Shown: in pieces, positions 25,270 to 34,125 of the stretch
Layout: each line of letters opens with the position of its first letter
Numbering within the stretch: the stretch's first letter is position 1
NCBI GenBank assembly: GCA_014800245.1
Contig: JAAVGM010000026.1
Location: 1-64,000 of the forward strand
Length of the DNA stretch: 64,000 bases
From: Bacteroidales bacterium
GTDB taxonomy: Bacteria; Bacteroidota; Bacteroidia; Bacteroidales; Muribaculaceae
Reading direction: 5' to 3'
The notes under the pieces: generated by a model
Told to the model about the DNA's origin: nothing
The model's database searches: none
What the model saw: only the letters and a program-made list of their open reading frames with translations
Position numbers and translations under genes: made by a program

Positions 25270-28200
25270 TTAATCTTTTGTTGTCACATTAAATTTGCAT
25301 TGATGAAGCTCAAGCTTCTCAATAAGTCTCTTATCTATAGAGATTGGTTTTCTTGCTCTTACCTTTACCTTCTGACGCGATCTTGCATCATAAAGTTCAA
25401 AGAAAAGATCCCCAACTCGTTTTTCCTTCGATTCCAAATTCTCAAGTTCGCTGAAAAGTTCCCTGTTCTCTTGATTGATATCAACAAGCACGCTGACAAT
25501 ATTTGCCACCTTCCCTTTGATATCATCCAGGCTGGAAACTGATTCAATCTGCATATTAGGCTTTGTTGGATCAAAACGCCCGGGAGTGAATGCAATTTTC
25601 ACATATGCAGTGTCACCTTCACGGAATTTACTTGCGTTTTCATTATTTTTGCCAAAAAGTGCAATTTCTCCTTTGCCGGTGAAATCCTCTATCTCAATAA
25701 TTGTAAAGGCATTCCCTTTCCTTGAGATGCGCTCCGTCACCTTTGTGATCAAACCGCCCACTCTGATTTTCTGTCCTACTTCGCCATTATCCAGAGCCTC
25801 CTTCAGGCCATCACATGGTTGGTTACAGTCGTATTTAAGTTCCATCCAATAAGGATCGAGAGGGTGGGCAGACAGATACACAGTGATAAGCTCCTTCTCT
25901 TTGTCAAGAAGTTTGAAACGATTCCAAGGGATATAGTCGGGCAATGGAGGCTTATTCGTTTCAATCGGTTCGATATCTCCAAAGAGCGACATCTGAGGCG
26001 ACTTCTTATCCCTCTGTATATTCTGCCCATATTTCACCAAATGATCAGCCCATGTGTTATCGCCCACTTCTGTGATAAACGCTTCACGAGGCATATTGAA
26101 GCAGTCGAATGCACCTGCCATAGCAAGGTTTTCTATTGCACTTCTATTGCATGCGCTCAAATTCACACGCTCCACAAAGTCGTATATATCCTTGAATGGT
26201 CCATTCTCCTTGCGCTCTTGGATAATTGCAGCAACGGCGTTAAGACCCACTCCCTTCACTGCTGCCATTCCAAATCGGATTACGCCTTTGCTGTTGACAC
26301 CGAATTTCTCAACCGATTCGTTGATATCCGGGCCCTTGATGTCGATACCCATGCGCTTGCATTCATCCATCATCCCTTTGATTTTATCACCATTGGTGAG
26401 GTTACGGCTCATCACACCCGCCATATATTCTGCAGGGAAATTAGCTTTAAGATACCCGGTCTGATAAGCCACCCATGAATAGCATGTGGCGTGGCTCTTA
26501 TTGAATGCATATGAAGCAAATTTCTCCCAATCGCCCCAGATCTTATCCAGAGTCTTCTCTTTGTATCCATTGGCTTTCCCTTGGTCGATAAACTTCACTT
26601 TCAATTTCTGCATCTTATCGATAAGTTTCTTACCCATTGCCTTACGAAGCATATCAGATTCGCCTCGTGTGAAATTAGCAAGAAGTCGCGACAAAAGCAT
26701 CACCTGCTCCTGATAAACGCAGATTCCATATGTCTCCTCCAGATATTTCGACATGATGGGGATATCATATTCGATTGGTTCGTCGCCATGCTTTCGGGCA
26801 ATAAAGGAGGGGATATAATCCATAGGTCCCGGGCGATAAAGGGCATTCATCGCGATAAGATCCTCAAACTTAGATGGCTGAAGCTCACGTAGGTATTTCT
26901 GCATACCAGCGGATTCAAACTGGAATGTAGAAGTGGTGTTCCCCTTGCAGTAAAGGTCGTATGTGGCCTTATCATCAAGAGGGATATGGTCGATATCAAG
27001 ATCAAACCCTCGTGTGTTCTTGATATTTATTAGCGTCTCCTTAATTATGGAAAGTGTTTTCAGACCCAAGAAGTCCATCTTTATCAATCCGGTGTCTTCA
27101 ATCACGCTTCCTTCATATTGAGTGGAGATCACCTTTGTGCCATCGGCATCCGTGGCCATGGATACAGGCACCCAGTCGGTGATATCGTCACGAGATATGA
27201 TCACACCGCAGGCATGGATACCCGTTCCGCGTATATTCCCTTCGAGCTGTTGGGCATATTTCATTGTCTCGCGAATACCTTCGTCCGGACTGTTCTTTTC
27301 GGCTGCAAACTCATCACAATATTTGAGCAGGTTTTTGAAATTGATCTTCTGCGATTTCCCGTCGGGATCGTTCAGGCGATCAGGCACAAGCTTGGCAAGA
27401 CGGTTGGCTTCTTTCAACGGCACCTCCAATACCTTTGCCACATCCTTGATAGCCATCTTGGTAGCCATGGTCTGATAGGTAATGATATGTGCCACCTTCT
27501 CCTCTCCATACCTCTCAGTTACATACTTCAGCACCTCATATCGGCCGTCATCATCGAAATCGACGTCGATATCAGGGAGGGAGATACGGTCGGGGTTAAG
27601 GAAACGCTCGAAAAGAAGATCATATTTAATTGGGTCAACTTGCGTGATACCGAGACAATACGCCACAGCACTTCCGGCTGCTGATCCACGACCGGGACCC
27701 ACGCTGACACCAAGTTTCTTTCTCCCGACATTAATGAAGTCTTGCACAATAAGGAAGTAGCCGGGGAACCCCATGGTCTTCATTATATAAAGCTCAAACT
27801 TTATTCGCTCGGCCACATCCTCCGGCAATGGATCGCCATAACGCTCCTTGGCTCCCTCCATTGCAAGCTTTGCAAGATAGTCAGCTTCAAATTTAATCCG
27901 GTAAAGTTTGTCGTAGCCTCCAAGGCGATCAATCTTCTTTTGTGCATCCTCCGGAGAAAGGACTACATTCCCATTTTCATCCTGAGTGAATTCATCAAAA
28001 AGATCTTTCTCCGTGATACGCTGACGATACTCCTCCTCAGTGCCGAATTCCTTCGGAATTTCGAAGAAGGGCATAATAGGGGCGTGGTTGATGGAATATG
28101 TTTCAACTTTATCAAGGATTTCCATTGTGCTTTCAAGCGCCTCGGGGATATCCTTGAAAATTTCTGCCATCTCTTCGGGAGTTTTAAGCCATTCCTGCTT

Positions 28201-28968
28201 GGTGTAGTGAAGACGAGGCTCGGAGAAGGTTTTCTGCATTGATACGCAAATCAGACGGTCGTGAGCCTCGGCATCATCTTCAAAAGTGAAATGAACGTCA
28301 TTAGTGGCTACAACCTTTATCCCATATTTCTTTGCAATCCTCACAAGCTGTTCGTTCACCTTCTGCTGCTCTACATAGACTTCTGTATTGGCATTCTCCT
28401 TGAAGGTCTGATGACGCTGCAACTCTAAATAGTAATCCTCTCCGAAAACCGACTGATACCATTTCACTCTCTCTTCGGCAGCTTCAATCTCATCATGCAT
28501 TATAAACTGAGGCACCTCTCCACCTAAGCAAGCGGAGCATACTATGAGACCTTCATGATATCTTGCAAGATCCTCCCTGTCGGTTCGGGGCTTATAATAA
28601 TACCCTTCAGTCCAAGCGCGACTCACGAGCTTCACAAGATTATGGTAACCCTTTTCATTCTTCGCCAGAACGATCAAGTGGTAGCCATTATCTCTTTTAT
28701 CCTTTTTATCGAGTTTGCTCTCTTTTGCCACATACATCTCACACCCGATGATCGGTTTAAATTTCTGATCGTCGGGCAACTTTCCGTTTACTTTCTCACA
28801 ATAATTAAAGAATTCCTTGATACCGAACATATTGCCATGATCGGTCAAGGCAATTCCCCGCATCCCGTCTTTGATAGCTTTATCTACCAATTCGGGTATT
28901 GAAGCCTTACCATCAAGAAGGCTATACTGTGAATGTACATGTAAATGAGTAAAAGAAGCGTTAGGCAT
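25270..28968 (-). CDS. dnaE: DNA polymerase III subunit alpha
   Basis: 1232 residues. The PHP domain is at the N-terminus (FTHLHVHSQYSLLDG, ALTDHGNMFG); the C-family polymerase core contains GPGRGSAAGS and PDIDVDFDDDGR with the catalytic aspartates; then a helix-hairpin-helix and an OB fold (RVGGLITKVTERISRKGNAF). It is the replicative polymerase. DnaE1-type length. A -7 element lies 23 bases upstream of the ATG, and trxA follows on the same strand. Confidence 0.97.
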   Translation of the reverse strand: MPNASFTHLHVHSQYSLLDGKASIPELVDKAIKDGMRGIALTDHGNMFGIKEFFNYCEKVNGKLPDDQKFKPIIGCEMYVAKESKLDKKDKRDNGYHLIVLAKNEKGYHNLVKLVSRAWTEGYYYKPRTDREDLARYHEGLIVCSACLGGEVPQFIMHDEIEAAEERVKWYQSVFGEDYYLELQRHQTFKENANTEVYVEQQKVNEQLVRIAKKYGIKVVATNDVHFTFEDDAEAHDRLICVSMQKTFSEPRLHYTKQEWLKTPEEMAEIFKDIPEALESTMEILDKVETYSINHAPIMPFFEIPKEFGTEEEYRQRITEKDLFDEFTQDENGNVVLSPEDAQKKIDRLGGYDKLYRIKFEADYLAKLAMEGAKERYGDPLPEDVAERIKFELYIMKTMGFPGYFLIVQDFINVGRKKLGVSVGPGRGSAAGSAVAYCLGITQVDPIKYDLLFERFLNPDRISLPDIDVDFDDDGRYEVLKYVTERYGEEKVAHIITYQTMATKMAIKDVAKVLEVPLKEANRLAKLVPDRLNDPDGKSQKINFKNLLKYCDEFAAEKNSPDEGIRETMKYAQQLEGNIRGTGIHACGVIISRDDITDWVPVSMATDADGTKVISTQYEGSVIEDTGLIKMDFLGLKTLSIIKETLINIKNTRGFDLDIDHIPLDDKATYDLYCKGNTTSTFQFESAGMQKYLRELQPSKFEDLIAMNALYRPGPMDYIPSFIARKHGDEPIEYDIPIMSKYLEETYGICVYQEQVMLLSRLLANFTRGESDMLRKAMGKKLIDKMQKLKVKFIDQGKANGYKEKTLDKIWGDWEKFASYAFNKSHATCYSWVAYQTGYLKANFPAEYMAGVMSRNLTNGDKIKGMMDECKRMGIDIKGPDINESVEKFGVNSKGVIRFGMAAVKGVGLNAVAAIIQERKENGPFKDIYDFVERVNLSACNRSAIENLAMAGAFDCFNMPREAFITEVGDNTWADHLVKYGQNIQRDKKSPQMSLFGDIEPIETNKPPLPDYIPWNRFKLLDKEKELITVYLSAHPLDPYWMELKYDCNQPCDGLKEALDNGEVGQKIRVGGLITKVTERISRKGNAFTIIEIEDFTGKGEIALFGKNNENASKFREGDTAYVKIAFTPGRFDPTKPNMQIESVSSLDDIKGKVANIVSVLVDINQENRELFSELENLESKEKRVGDLFFELYDARSRQKVKVRARKPISIDKRLIEKLELHQCKFNVTTKD

Positions 28969-28990
28969 AAGTCATATTTAATTTGGATTG

Positions 28991-28998
28991 CAAATATA
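28991..28998 (-). promoter_or_regulatory. -7 element of the dnaE promoter
   Basis: TATATTTG on the minus strand, followed by a short leader to the dnaE ATG at 28968. The -33 region 20 bases upstream is not a good TTTG, so the call rests on the -7 box alone. Confidence 0.5.
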
Positions 28999-29161
28999 CG
29001 AAATTTTTTTGAATATTGGCGATTCGAAATGTTAAGCAATCTAAATGGAGAATCTGTGTGCTCTTATGACTCAACGAACACGAAATAACAAAATCCTTAT
29101 TTTAAATGTTTATATATTAAAATACACATGACATAAGAGAATTTAATTATAAAGTCAGATT

Positions 29162-29704
29162 ATGGAAATAAAGAAATATGAAGAAGATATAAAGAAAGAT
29201 CTTCATCGTTTTTTAGTTGGGGTAGGGAGAATGGATGAGAGGATGCCGGAATGTCCCGACCTTGATGAGTTATGGCCTTCTATTGAGAGTGCGTATCTTC
29301 CGGATGGAGTGAAGGAATTCACTGAGTATCCACTTGTTTCGATGGGATGGATAATGTTTATCGGGATGGCATTGGCTAAATATTGGGATGAAGACTGGAT
29401 AAAATATAGCGAAGAGGGAGGAGAAAAAATCTACCTCCGTCTTCGCGATGCAAGAGGATATGACAATCTTGATGATTATATCCTTGAAGATGTTCTTGGG
29501 CTCAATCCTGAAGAGGCTGAAAAGACAAGCTCGATTGTAGGGGAATGTGCAGCAAGAGTGCTAAGCGCATTGCAGCATTCCGGAATTGAACCCGGAACGG
29601 CCGAAGCTGTTCGTGCTTATGAGGCATCTCTTCATCAGCTCTACATGATGGGGGTGGCTATGGAACTGAATGCACTTGGCTATCATATGACAGCTATTGG
29701 ATAG
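29162..29704 (+). CDS. conserved hypothetical protein, acidic
   Basis: 180 residues, soluble and acidic, without signal peptide. Recognisable stretches are LVSMGWIMFIGMALAKYWDEDW (central hydrophobic helix), YDNLDDYILEDVLGLNPEEA and a C-terminal helical bundle. I believe it belongs to a Bacteroidales-restricted family without known function. It ends only 4 bases from the convergent pnuT stop, and the 193 bases upstream separate it from divergent dnaE. No motif suggests catalysis. Confidence 0.7.
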   Translation: MEIKKYEEDIKKDLHRFLVGVGRMDERMPECPDLDELWPSIESAYLPDGVKEFTEYPLVSMGWIMFIGMALAKYWDEDWIKYSEEGGEKIYLRLRDARGYDNLDDYILEDVLGLNPEEAEKTSSIVGECAARVLSALQHSGIEPGTAEAVRAYEASLHQLYMMGVAMELNALGYHMTAIG

Positions 29705-29708
29705 GCAG

Positions 29709-30302
29709 TTATCCCTGTTTCACAGTTTCTGTTTTGTTTTCGTGCATTATACGTATCCATTTTCGGTATCCGAAAAGGGAAATTACTGTATATACACCGT
29801 ATAGCACCCCATAGAAAGGGATTTGCTTATAGAAATAGAGTACTGAGCAAACGATATCAACGACAAACCAGATAAGCCATTGCTCGGCATATTTCTTCGC
29901 CATCATCCATAACCCCACGATTGAGAGGGCTGTGGTGAAAGCATCGGCAACAGGAACGTTGGAATCGGTAAACTCTACAAGAATAAGCCAAATTACATAC
30001 CATAGAATGGCAGTAGCTACCGTTGCTCCCACCCATGTCTTAATTGAGGCGTGAGTGATGAGCAGCGGTTTTTCTTCTTTTTTATCTTTTCCTTTTCCGC
30101 GTGTCCATGAATAATATCCATAAACGGCAATAAGAAGATAGTAGATATTTATGGCGAAATCAGCATATAATCCATTAGTGAAGTAAATCACCATAGAAAT
30201 ACATGGCATCACCACCGAGGCTATCCATACTTTCCAATCTGCATGATATTCCCACCAAAGATATATTATTCCGATTACAAACCCTAATGCTTGAAGCCAC
30301 AT
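29709..30302 (-). CDS. pnuT: thiamine transporter of the PnuC family (PnuT)
   Basis: 197 residues with about seven membrane helices of the PnuC/SWEET-like fold (LWWEYHADWKVWIAS, YYLLIAVYGYYSW, QWLIWFVVDIVCSVLYFY). PnuC proteins import vitamin precursors by facilitated diffusion with trapping by phosphorylation. It starts 10 bases after a TonB receptor gene that is under a TPP riboswitch, so thiamine rather than nicotinamide riboside is the probable substrate, as established for PnuT in Bacteroides. A thiamine pyrophosphokinase gene, sometimes third in such operons, is absent here. Confidence 0.9.
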   Translation of the reverse strand: MWLQALGFVIGIIYLWWEYHADWKVWIASVVMPCISMVIYFTNGLYADFAINIYYLLIAVYGYYSWTRGKGKDKKEEKPLLITHASIKTWVGATVATAILWYVIWLILVEFTDSNVPVADAFTTALSIVGLWMMAKKYAEQWLIWFVVDIVCSVLYFYKQIPFYGVLYGVYTVISLFGYRKWIRIMHENKTETVKQG

Positions 30303-30312
30303 ATTATTTAAT

Positions 30313-32553
30313 TTAGAATTTCAATGTCAAGGTTCCCATAACATGAGCAGGCGCCTGCGCTGCATACCCGGCATAACGGTAGATCACCTTTTCGTCTCCA
30401 TTCATATAATATCCTGCTCCGGCATATCCATTGTTGAAATATTTTTCATTGAAGATATTATAGATGGAGAACCCTACTTTCAGTTCCTTAATTCCAATCA
30501 CCTTCTTGAATGTATAGCTCAAATGGAGATCGCTCACGAAATAGGCGTCGAGCATGGCCTCATCGTTATGTGCATTTGTCAGATATTGCTTGCTGATGTA
30601 TTTGCTGTCGAGAGAAGCATCAAAACCGGCCACATGGAAATTGAACGAATTATTCAGGATATAATCCGGGGAGAAGGCGATAGGAGTGTTTCCGCAATTG
30701 ATTGTGATGGGGTTGGCCCATTCGTCTTCGTAAATATATTCCACGAAATCTTTTATACGATTGCGAGAAAGGGTCATATTAAGAGTCCAGTCAAACCAAT
30801 CGCATGGTTTTAGAGCTCCTTGCAATTCGATACCCATTCTATAAGAGTGTGGCACATTCACGCTCAAAGGATTCCCTGTGTCGGAAAGCTGACCGGTCTG
30901 CACGAGCTGATCCTTATAAAGCATATAATAGAGGTTAACCCCTACATTAAACATAGGCTTTGAGAATGTGTATCCCAGCTCGAAATCGTTAAGATATTCC
31001 GACTTGGGGTATTGACCGGGATTTGCATCGGTGAAGTTGTCGCGCGTTGGTTCCTTTTGTGCGACTGACCATGAAGCAAAGGCACGGTGGGCATCCATTT
31101 CAAAATTAAGACCGAGTTTCGGATTGAAGAAGTTCCAATTCTCATGCACATTTAGAAGAGCGGGACCGGAGGTGTTCCAATCGTAGTTATCAGATGCGCC
31201 CTTGATTGTGTAGCGGATATGACGGAACTGCATATCTGCGAATGCCGATAGATAGGGGGCGATGGTGTAAGTGGCGCGGAGATAGGTGTTGAGATCCATC
31301 TTGTGTCCGGCATTGTCATAATATGGTTGCAACGGATTGATCGCTCCGATGTAATTTCTTACCCATTTCACCTGTCCGAAATGATGACCATAAAATTCTG
31401 AAGCTGCGAACCCGAAGGATGCATCCCAACGATCGTCACGGTAATTAAGATTCACCAACCCTCCGCCGAAATGATTTTGGTTAAATTTCAATCGTATGAG
31501 ATCGGATTTCTTTATCTCTTCTCCATCAGCATTGAAGAATGGCTGCAGACCATATTCAGAGAGCGTTCTTTTTGTCTTATACTGATCGTAATAGCCATCA
31601 TCAAGAGTATAATGCAAGGCCGCATTGAGATAAAAGTTATCGCTCAAACGTTGATTGAGAAGGAGTTGGAAATGATGCTGAATGAAGTTATCATATTGAT
31701 CGGGATAATATGCCCTGTTCCCCTCGGAATCAGTATATTCGCCACAAGGGTTATATCTTCTTCCGAACTCTTCCATCTGTTCTTTGGAGGCGTAATCCCA
31801 TGCCATATAGGTCTTTTCCTTTCCTCCGAAGGCAAGCAGACGCACTTGAGTAGAGTATGACTTATAGGCAGCCTGTGCGAAATAGCTCCATAGTTCAGAA
31901 GAAGCTCTTTCAATATAACCCTTGGAGCCAAGATGGCTAATGCGCGCATCAAACGACCAATGATTGCCAAGCATTCCTGAGCCGACACGTATTGTTTCTC
32001 GATTTGTGTTATACATTCCGTATGCTCCTGAAAGTTCTGCATAGGGTGTTTCAGAAGGGGCATCAGTAATCATGTTCACACTTGCACCGAAAGCACCGGC
32101 CCCGTTGGTGGATGTGCCCGCTCCGCGCTGAATTTGTACATCGCGAAGAGAAGAGGCAAGATCGGGCATATTCACCCAATATACGTTGTGGCTTTCGGAA
32201 TCATTGATAGGCACACCGTTTGCTGTAACGTTTATACGCGAACCGTCAGTTCCTCTCACTCTCATGGAGGTGTAGCCTATACCGGCTCCGGCATCGGAAG
32301 TGGTAATCACGGAAGGGGTGGCTTGAAGAAGATAGGTGATGTCTTTCCCGTCGTTATTTTGAAGAAGCTCTTTTTTAGAAATGTTGGTAAAAGCTACGGG
32401 AGTCTTGGAGGTGGCGCGGTTGGCCACAACTTCCAATTCGGTTAAGACAGTAGCCAAAGAATCGTTCTTTTGGCTTTCATTCATGTCTGCAGATGCATTT
32501 AATCCACAGACGCCCACGGCCGTAAAGGCCACAGGCAAGATTCTTTTATTCAT
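30313..32553 (-). CDS. TonB-dependent outer-membrane receptor, thiamine-type
   Basis: 746 residues. Signal peptide, then a plug domain (about 45-160: TPVAFTNISKKEL, MRVRGTDGSRINVTANG, IQRGAGTSTNGAGAFG) and a 22-strand barrel ending in MGTLTLKF. No carboxypeptidase-like N-terminal extension, so it is not a SusC-type protein. TPP riboswitch control and pnuT downstream mark it as the outer-membrane thiamine receptor described in Bacteroides. It takes up thiamine or its phosphates using TonB energy. Confidence 0.93.
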   Translation of the reverse strand: MNKRILPVAFTAVGVCGLNASADMNESQKNDSLATVLTELEVVANRATSKTPVAFTNISKKELLQNNDGKDITYLLQATPSVITTSDAGAGIGYTSMRVRGTDGSRINVTANGVPINDSESHNVYWVNMPDLASSLRDVQIQRGAGTSTNGAGAFGASVNMITDAPSETPYAELSGAYGMYNTNRETIRVGSGMLGNHWSFDARISHLGSKGYIERASSELWSYFAQAAYKSYSTQVRLLAFGGKEKTYMAWDYASKEQMEEFGRRYNPCGEYTDSEGNRAYYPDQYDNFIQHHFQLLLNQRLSDNFYLNAALHYTLDDGYYDQYKTKRTLSEYGLQPFFNADGEEIKKSDLIRLKFNQNHFGGGLVNLNYRDDRWDASFGFAASEFYGHHFGQVKWVRNYIGAINPLQPYYDNAGHKMDLNTYLRATYTIAPYLSAFADMQFRHIRYTIKGASDNYDWNTSGPALLNVHENWNFFNPKLGLNFEMDAHRAFASWSVAQKEPTRDNFTDANPGQYPKSEYLNDFELGYTFSKPMFNVGVNLYYMLYKDQLVQTGQLSDTGNPLSVNVPHSYRMGIELQGALKPCDWFDWTLNMTLSRNRIKDFVEYIYEDEWANPITINCGNTPIAFSPDYILNNSFNFHVAGFDASLDSKYISKQYLTNAHNDEAMLDAYFVSDLHLSYTFKKVIGIKELKVGFSIYNIFNEKYFNNGYAGAGYYMNGDEKVIYRYAGYAAQAPAHVMGTLTLKF

Positions 32554-32560
32554 AATTATT

Positions 32561-32658
32561 TTCTCTACGCCGGTATTACCCGGATCAGGTTCAAAGGGTA
32601 TGATCTCAGATCAGCTTCTGTGGCTCTCTTGCCATCAGCTCTTCGCTGAACACCCCTA
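32561..32658 (-). promoter_or_regulatory. TPP (thi-box) riboswitch
   Basis: Read on the minus strand, the sequence has AGGGGTG, the conserved CTGAGAT followed by CATACCCTTTGAACCTGAT, then CCGGGTAATACCGG and GCGTAGAGAA, in the order and spacing of the thi-box aptamer. It ends 7 bases before the receptor ATG, so control is probably translational (sequestration of the start region) when TPP is bound. Confidence 0.97.
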
Positions 32659-32718
32659 ATTTAATAAATAATTCTCCATTCGCTCTCGGAATAAGAAGCC
32701 TTGAGCCGAACTTGCTTG

Positions 32719-32750
32719 CAAAGTTATTAATATTCTTTTAAATATCCAAA
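32719..32750 (-). promoter_or_regulatory. promoter of the thiamine uptake operon
   Basis: TTTG (32750-32747), 20-base spacer, TAACTTTG (32726-32719) on the minus strand: a full consensus match about 60 bases upstream of the riboswitch aptamer. Confidence 0.85.
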
Positions 32751-32794
32751 CAATTGTGAATGTATAGGAGTCGGAAAAGGATTTTACAGCCACA

Positions 32795-32977
32795 TCACCA
32801 TAGTTTTACATCGAATGCATCCGCCACGAAGTAAAGAAGAAGGAAAATGAAGACAGCCAAAATAAGATTAGCGACTATGTTTAATTTGCGATTCTTGATA
32901 ATCTTATTTATTCCTTGCTGAATAGGGGTGAGGACAAGGGCATAAATAAGAACAATAATTATTATAACTAACCACAT
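32795..32977 (-). CDS. 60-residue two-helix membrane protein
   Basis: MWLVIIIIVLIYALVLTP forms one membrane helix, followed by a Lys/Arg-rich loop (NKIIKNRKLN) and a second helix (ANLILAVFIFLLLYFVAD). The positively charged loop predicts both ends outside the cytoplasm. No family recognised. It lies alone between the thiamine promoter and divergent corA. The helix-loop-helix pattern argues for a real gene despite its size. Confidence 0.6.
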   Translation of the reverse strand: MWLVIIIIVLIYALVLTPIQQGINKIIKNRKLNIVANLILAVFIFLLLYFVADAFDVKLW

Positions 32978-33087
32978 ATAAAGCTCGAATATTGAAATTT
33001 CCTATTTTGAGCGCAAAAATAATTCATAATATTATATTCAGCAAAATAATTTTTTCATACATTGATAAAAAATAAATATATAATTCT

Positions 33088-33095
33088 TAACTTTG
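33088..33095 (+). promoter_or_regulatory. -7 element of the corA promoter
   Basis: TAACTTTG, followed 29 bases later by ATG 33125 with AAGGA nearby. A TTG occurs 23 bases upstream, wider than the usual 19-20, so the -33 is uncertain. Confidence 0.5.
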
Positions 33096-33124
33096 CACAC
33101 CAAAAGGAAATAACATAAGGAATA

Positions 33125-34048
33125 ATGATAACATATCTTGAATGTTCAAGTGGATTTGCCGAGATAACGGAATGGAGGCCCGGGTGTTGGGTAAATATAG
33201 TGGAACCATCTTCGGAGGAATTGCAAATGGTTGAGGCTGATTTCGGTCTTCCTGAAGATTTTCTCAATGATATTGCCGATATTGATGAGCGTCCTCGTGT
33301 GGAGAGGATTGATAATTGGATATGCACAATTATTCGCATTCCTGTCGCAAATGAGAATCAGGAAGTTCCGTTCAATACCGTTCCTTTAGGGGTCATGGTA
33401 AATGGTGATTACATAATCACTGTCTGTTTCTTCGCTAATTTCCTAACGACTGATTTTATAGACCATACCCAAAAACGATGTATCGATGTTTCTTCAGCTC
33501 CCGACTTCATTTTACGTCTGCTTAATAGTTCTGCCTATTGGTATCTGAGAGATTTAAAGGATGTGTATAAGATGGTTGGGGATGCGGAAAGGGAATTGCA
33601 ACAAAGCATACGCAATGAAGATTTATTGAAGATAATGAATCTTCAGAAATCGTTGGTTCTATTCGCCACATCAATTTCAGGCAACCGAATGCTTCTTGAA
33701 CGCATGAATAGAATGTATGGTGAAGAGCTTGACCGAGAATTGTTTGATGATGTCAATATTGAAATTCGTCAGGCTAACACCACTGTAGCAATTGCCACTC
33801 AGATGCTCGATCGCACTCTTGATACATACGCTTCCGTGATTTCAAATAATGTGAATGCCATAATGAAACGACTCACAAGCATTTCGTTAATCCTTATGAT
33901 TCCCACTTTGATTGCAAGTTTCTACGGAATGAATGTAGATGTAGGAATCTCTATGGAGAATCATTGGGCATTTGGATGCATAGTAGGAGTAGGATTATGC
34001 ATATCGATTATTTTGACGCTCTATCTTAAGAAAATTAAATGGCTTTGA
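33125..34048 (+). CDS. corA: CorA-family divalent cation transporter
   Basis: 307 residues. A cytoplasmic N-terminal alpha/beta domain and long stalk helix are followed by two C-terminal membrane helices with the diagnostic YGMN motif (SFYGMNVDVGI) at the periplasmic loop, ending in Lys-rich LKKIKWL. It forms a pentameric Mg2+ (or Ni2+/Co2+) channel. Normal length. A bidirectional terminator separates it from rlmD. Confidence 0.94.
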   Translation: MITYLECSSGFAEITEWRPGCWVNIVEPSSEELQMVEADFGLPEDFLNDIADIDERPRVERIDNWICTIIRIPVANENQEVPFNTVPLGVMVNGDYIITVCFFANFLTTDFIDHTQKRCIDVSSAPDFILRLLNSSAYWYLRDLKDVYKMVGDAERELQQSIRNEDLLKIMNLQKSLVLFATSISGNRMLLERMNRMYGEELDRELFDDVNIEIRQANTTVAIATQMLDRTLDTYASVISNNVNAIMKRLTSISLILMIPTLIASFYGMNVDVGISMENHWAFGCIVGVGLCISIILTLYLKKIKWL

Positions 34049-34063
34049 GAGAAGATGTGGAAT

Positions 34064-34103
34064 AAAAAAGACAACCGCAAAAAAATCTGCGGCTGTCTTT
34101 TTT
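34064..34103. terminator. bidirectional intrinsic terminator
   Basis: AAAAAAGACAACCGCA pairs with TGCGGCTGTCTTTTTT around an A-rich loop, one mismatch, with A and T runs on both sides; it serves convergent corA and rlmD. Confidence 0.9.
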
Positions 34104-34125
34104 AAGTTTTAATTTTAAGTCTTGA

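Noticed and set aside
25475-28902. Several 100-220-codon plus-strand frames across dnaE
   Set aside because: All are antisense to the conserved polymerase gene and lack domain features.
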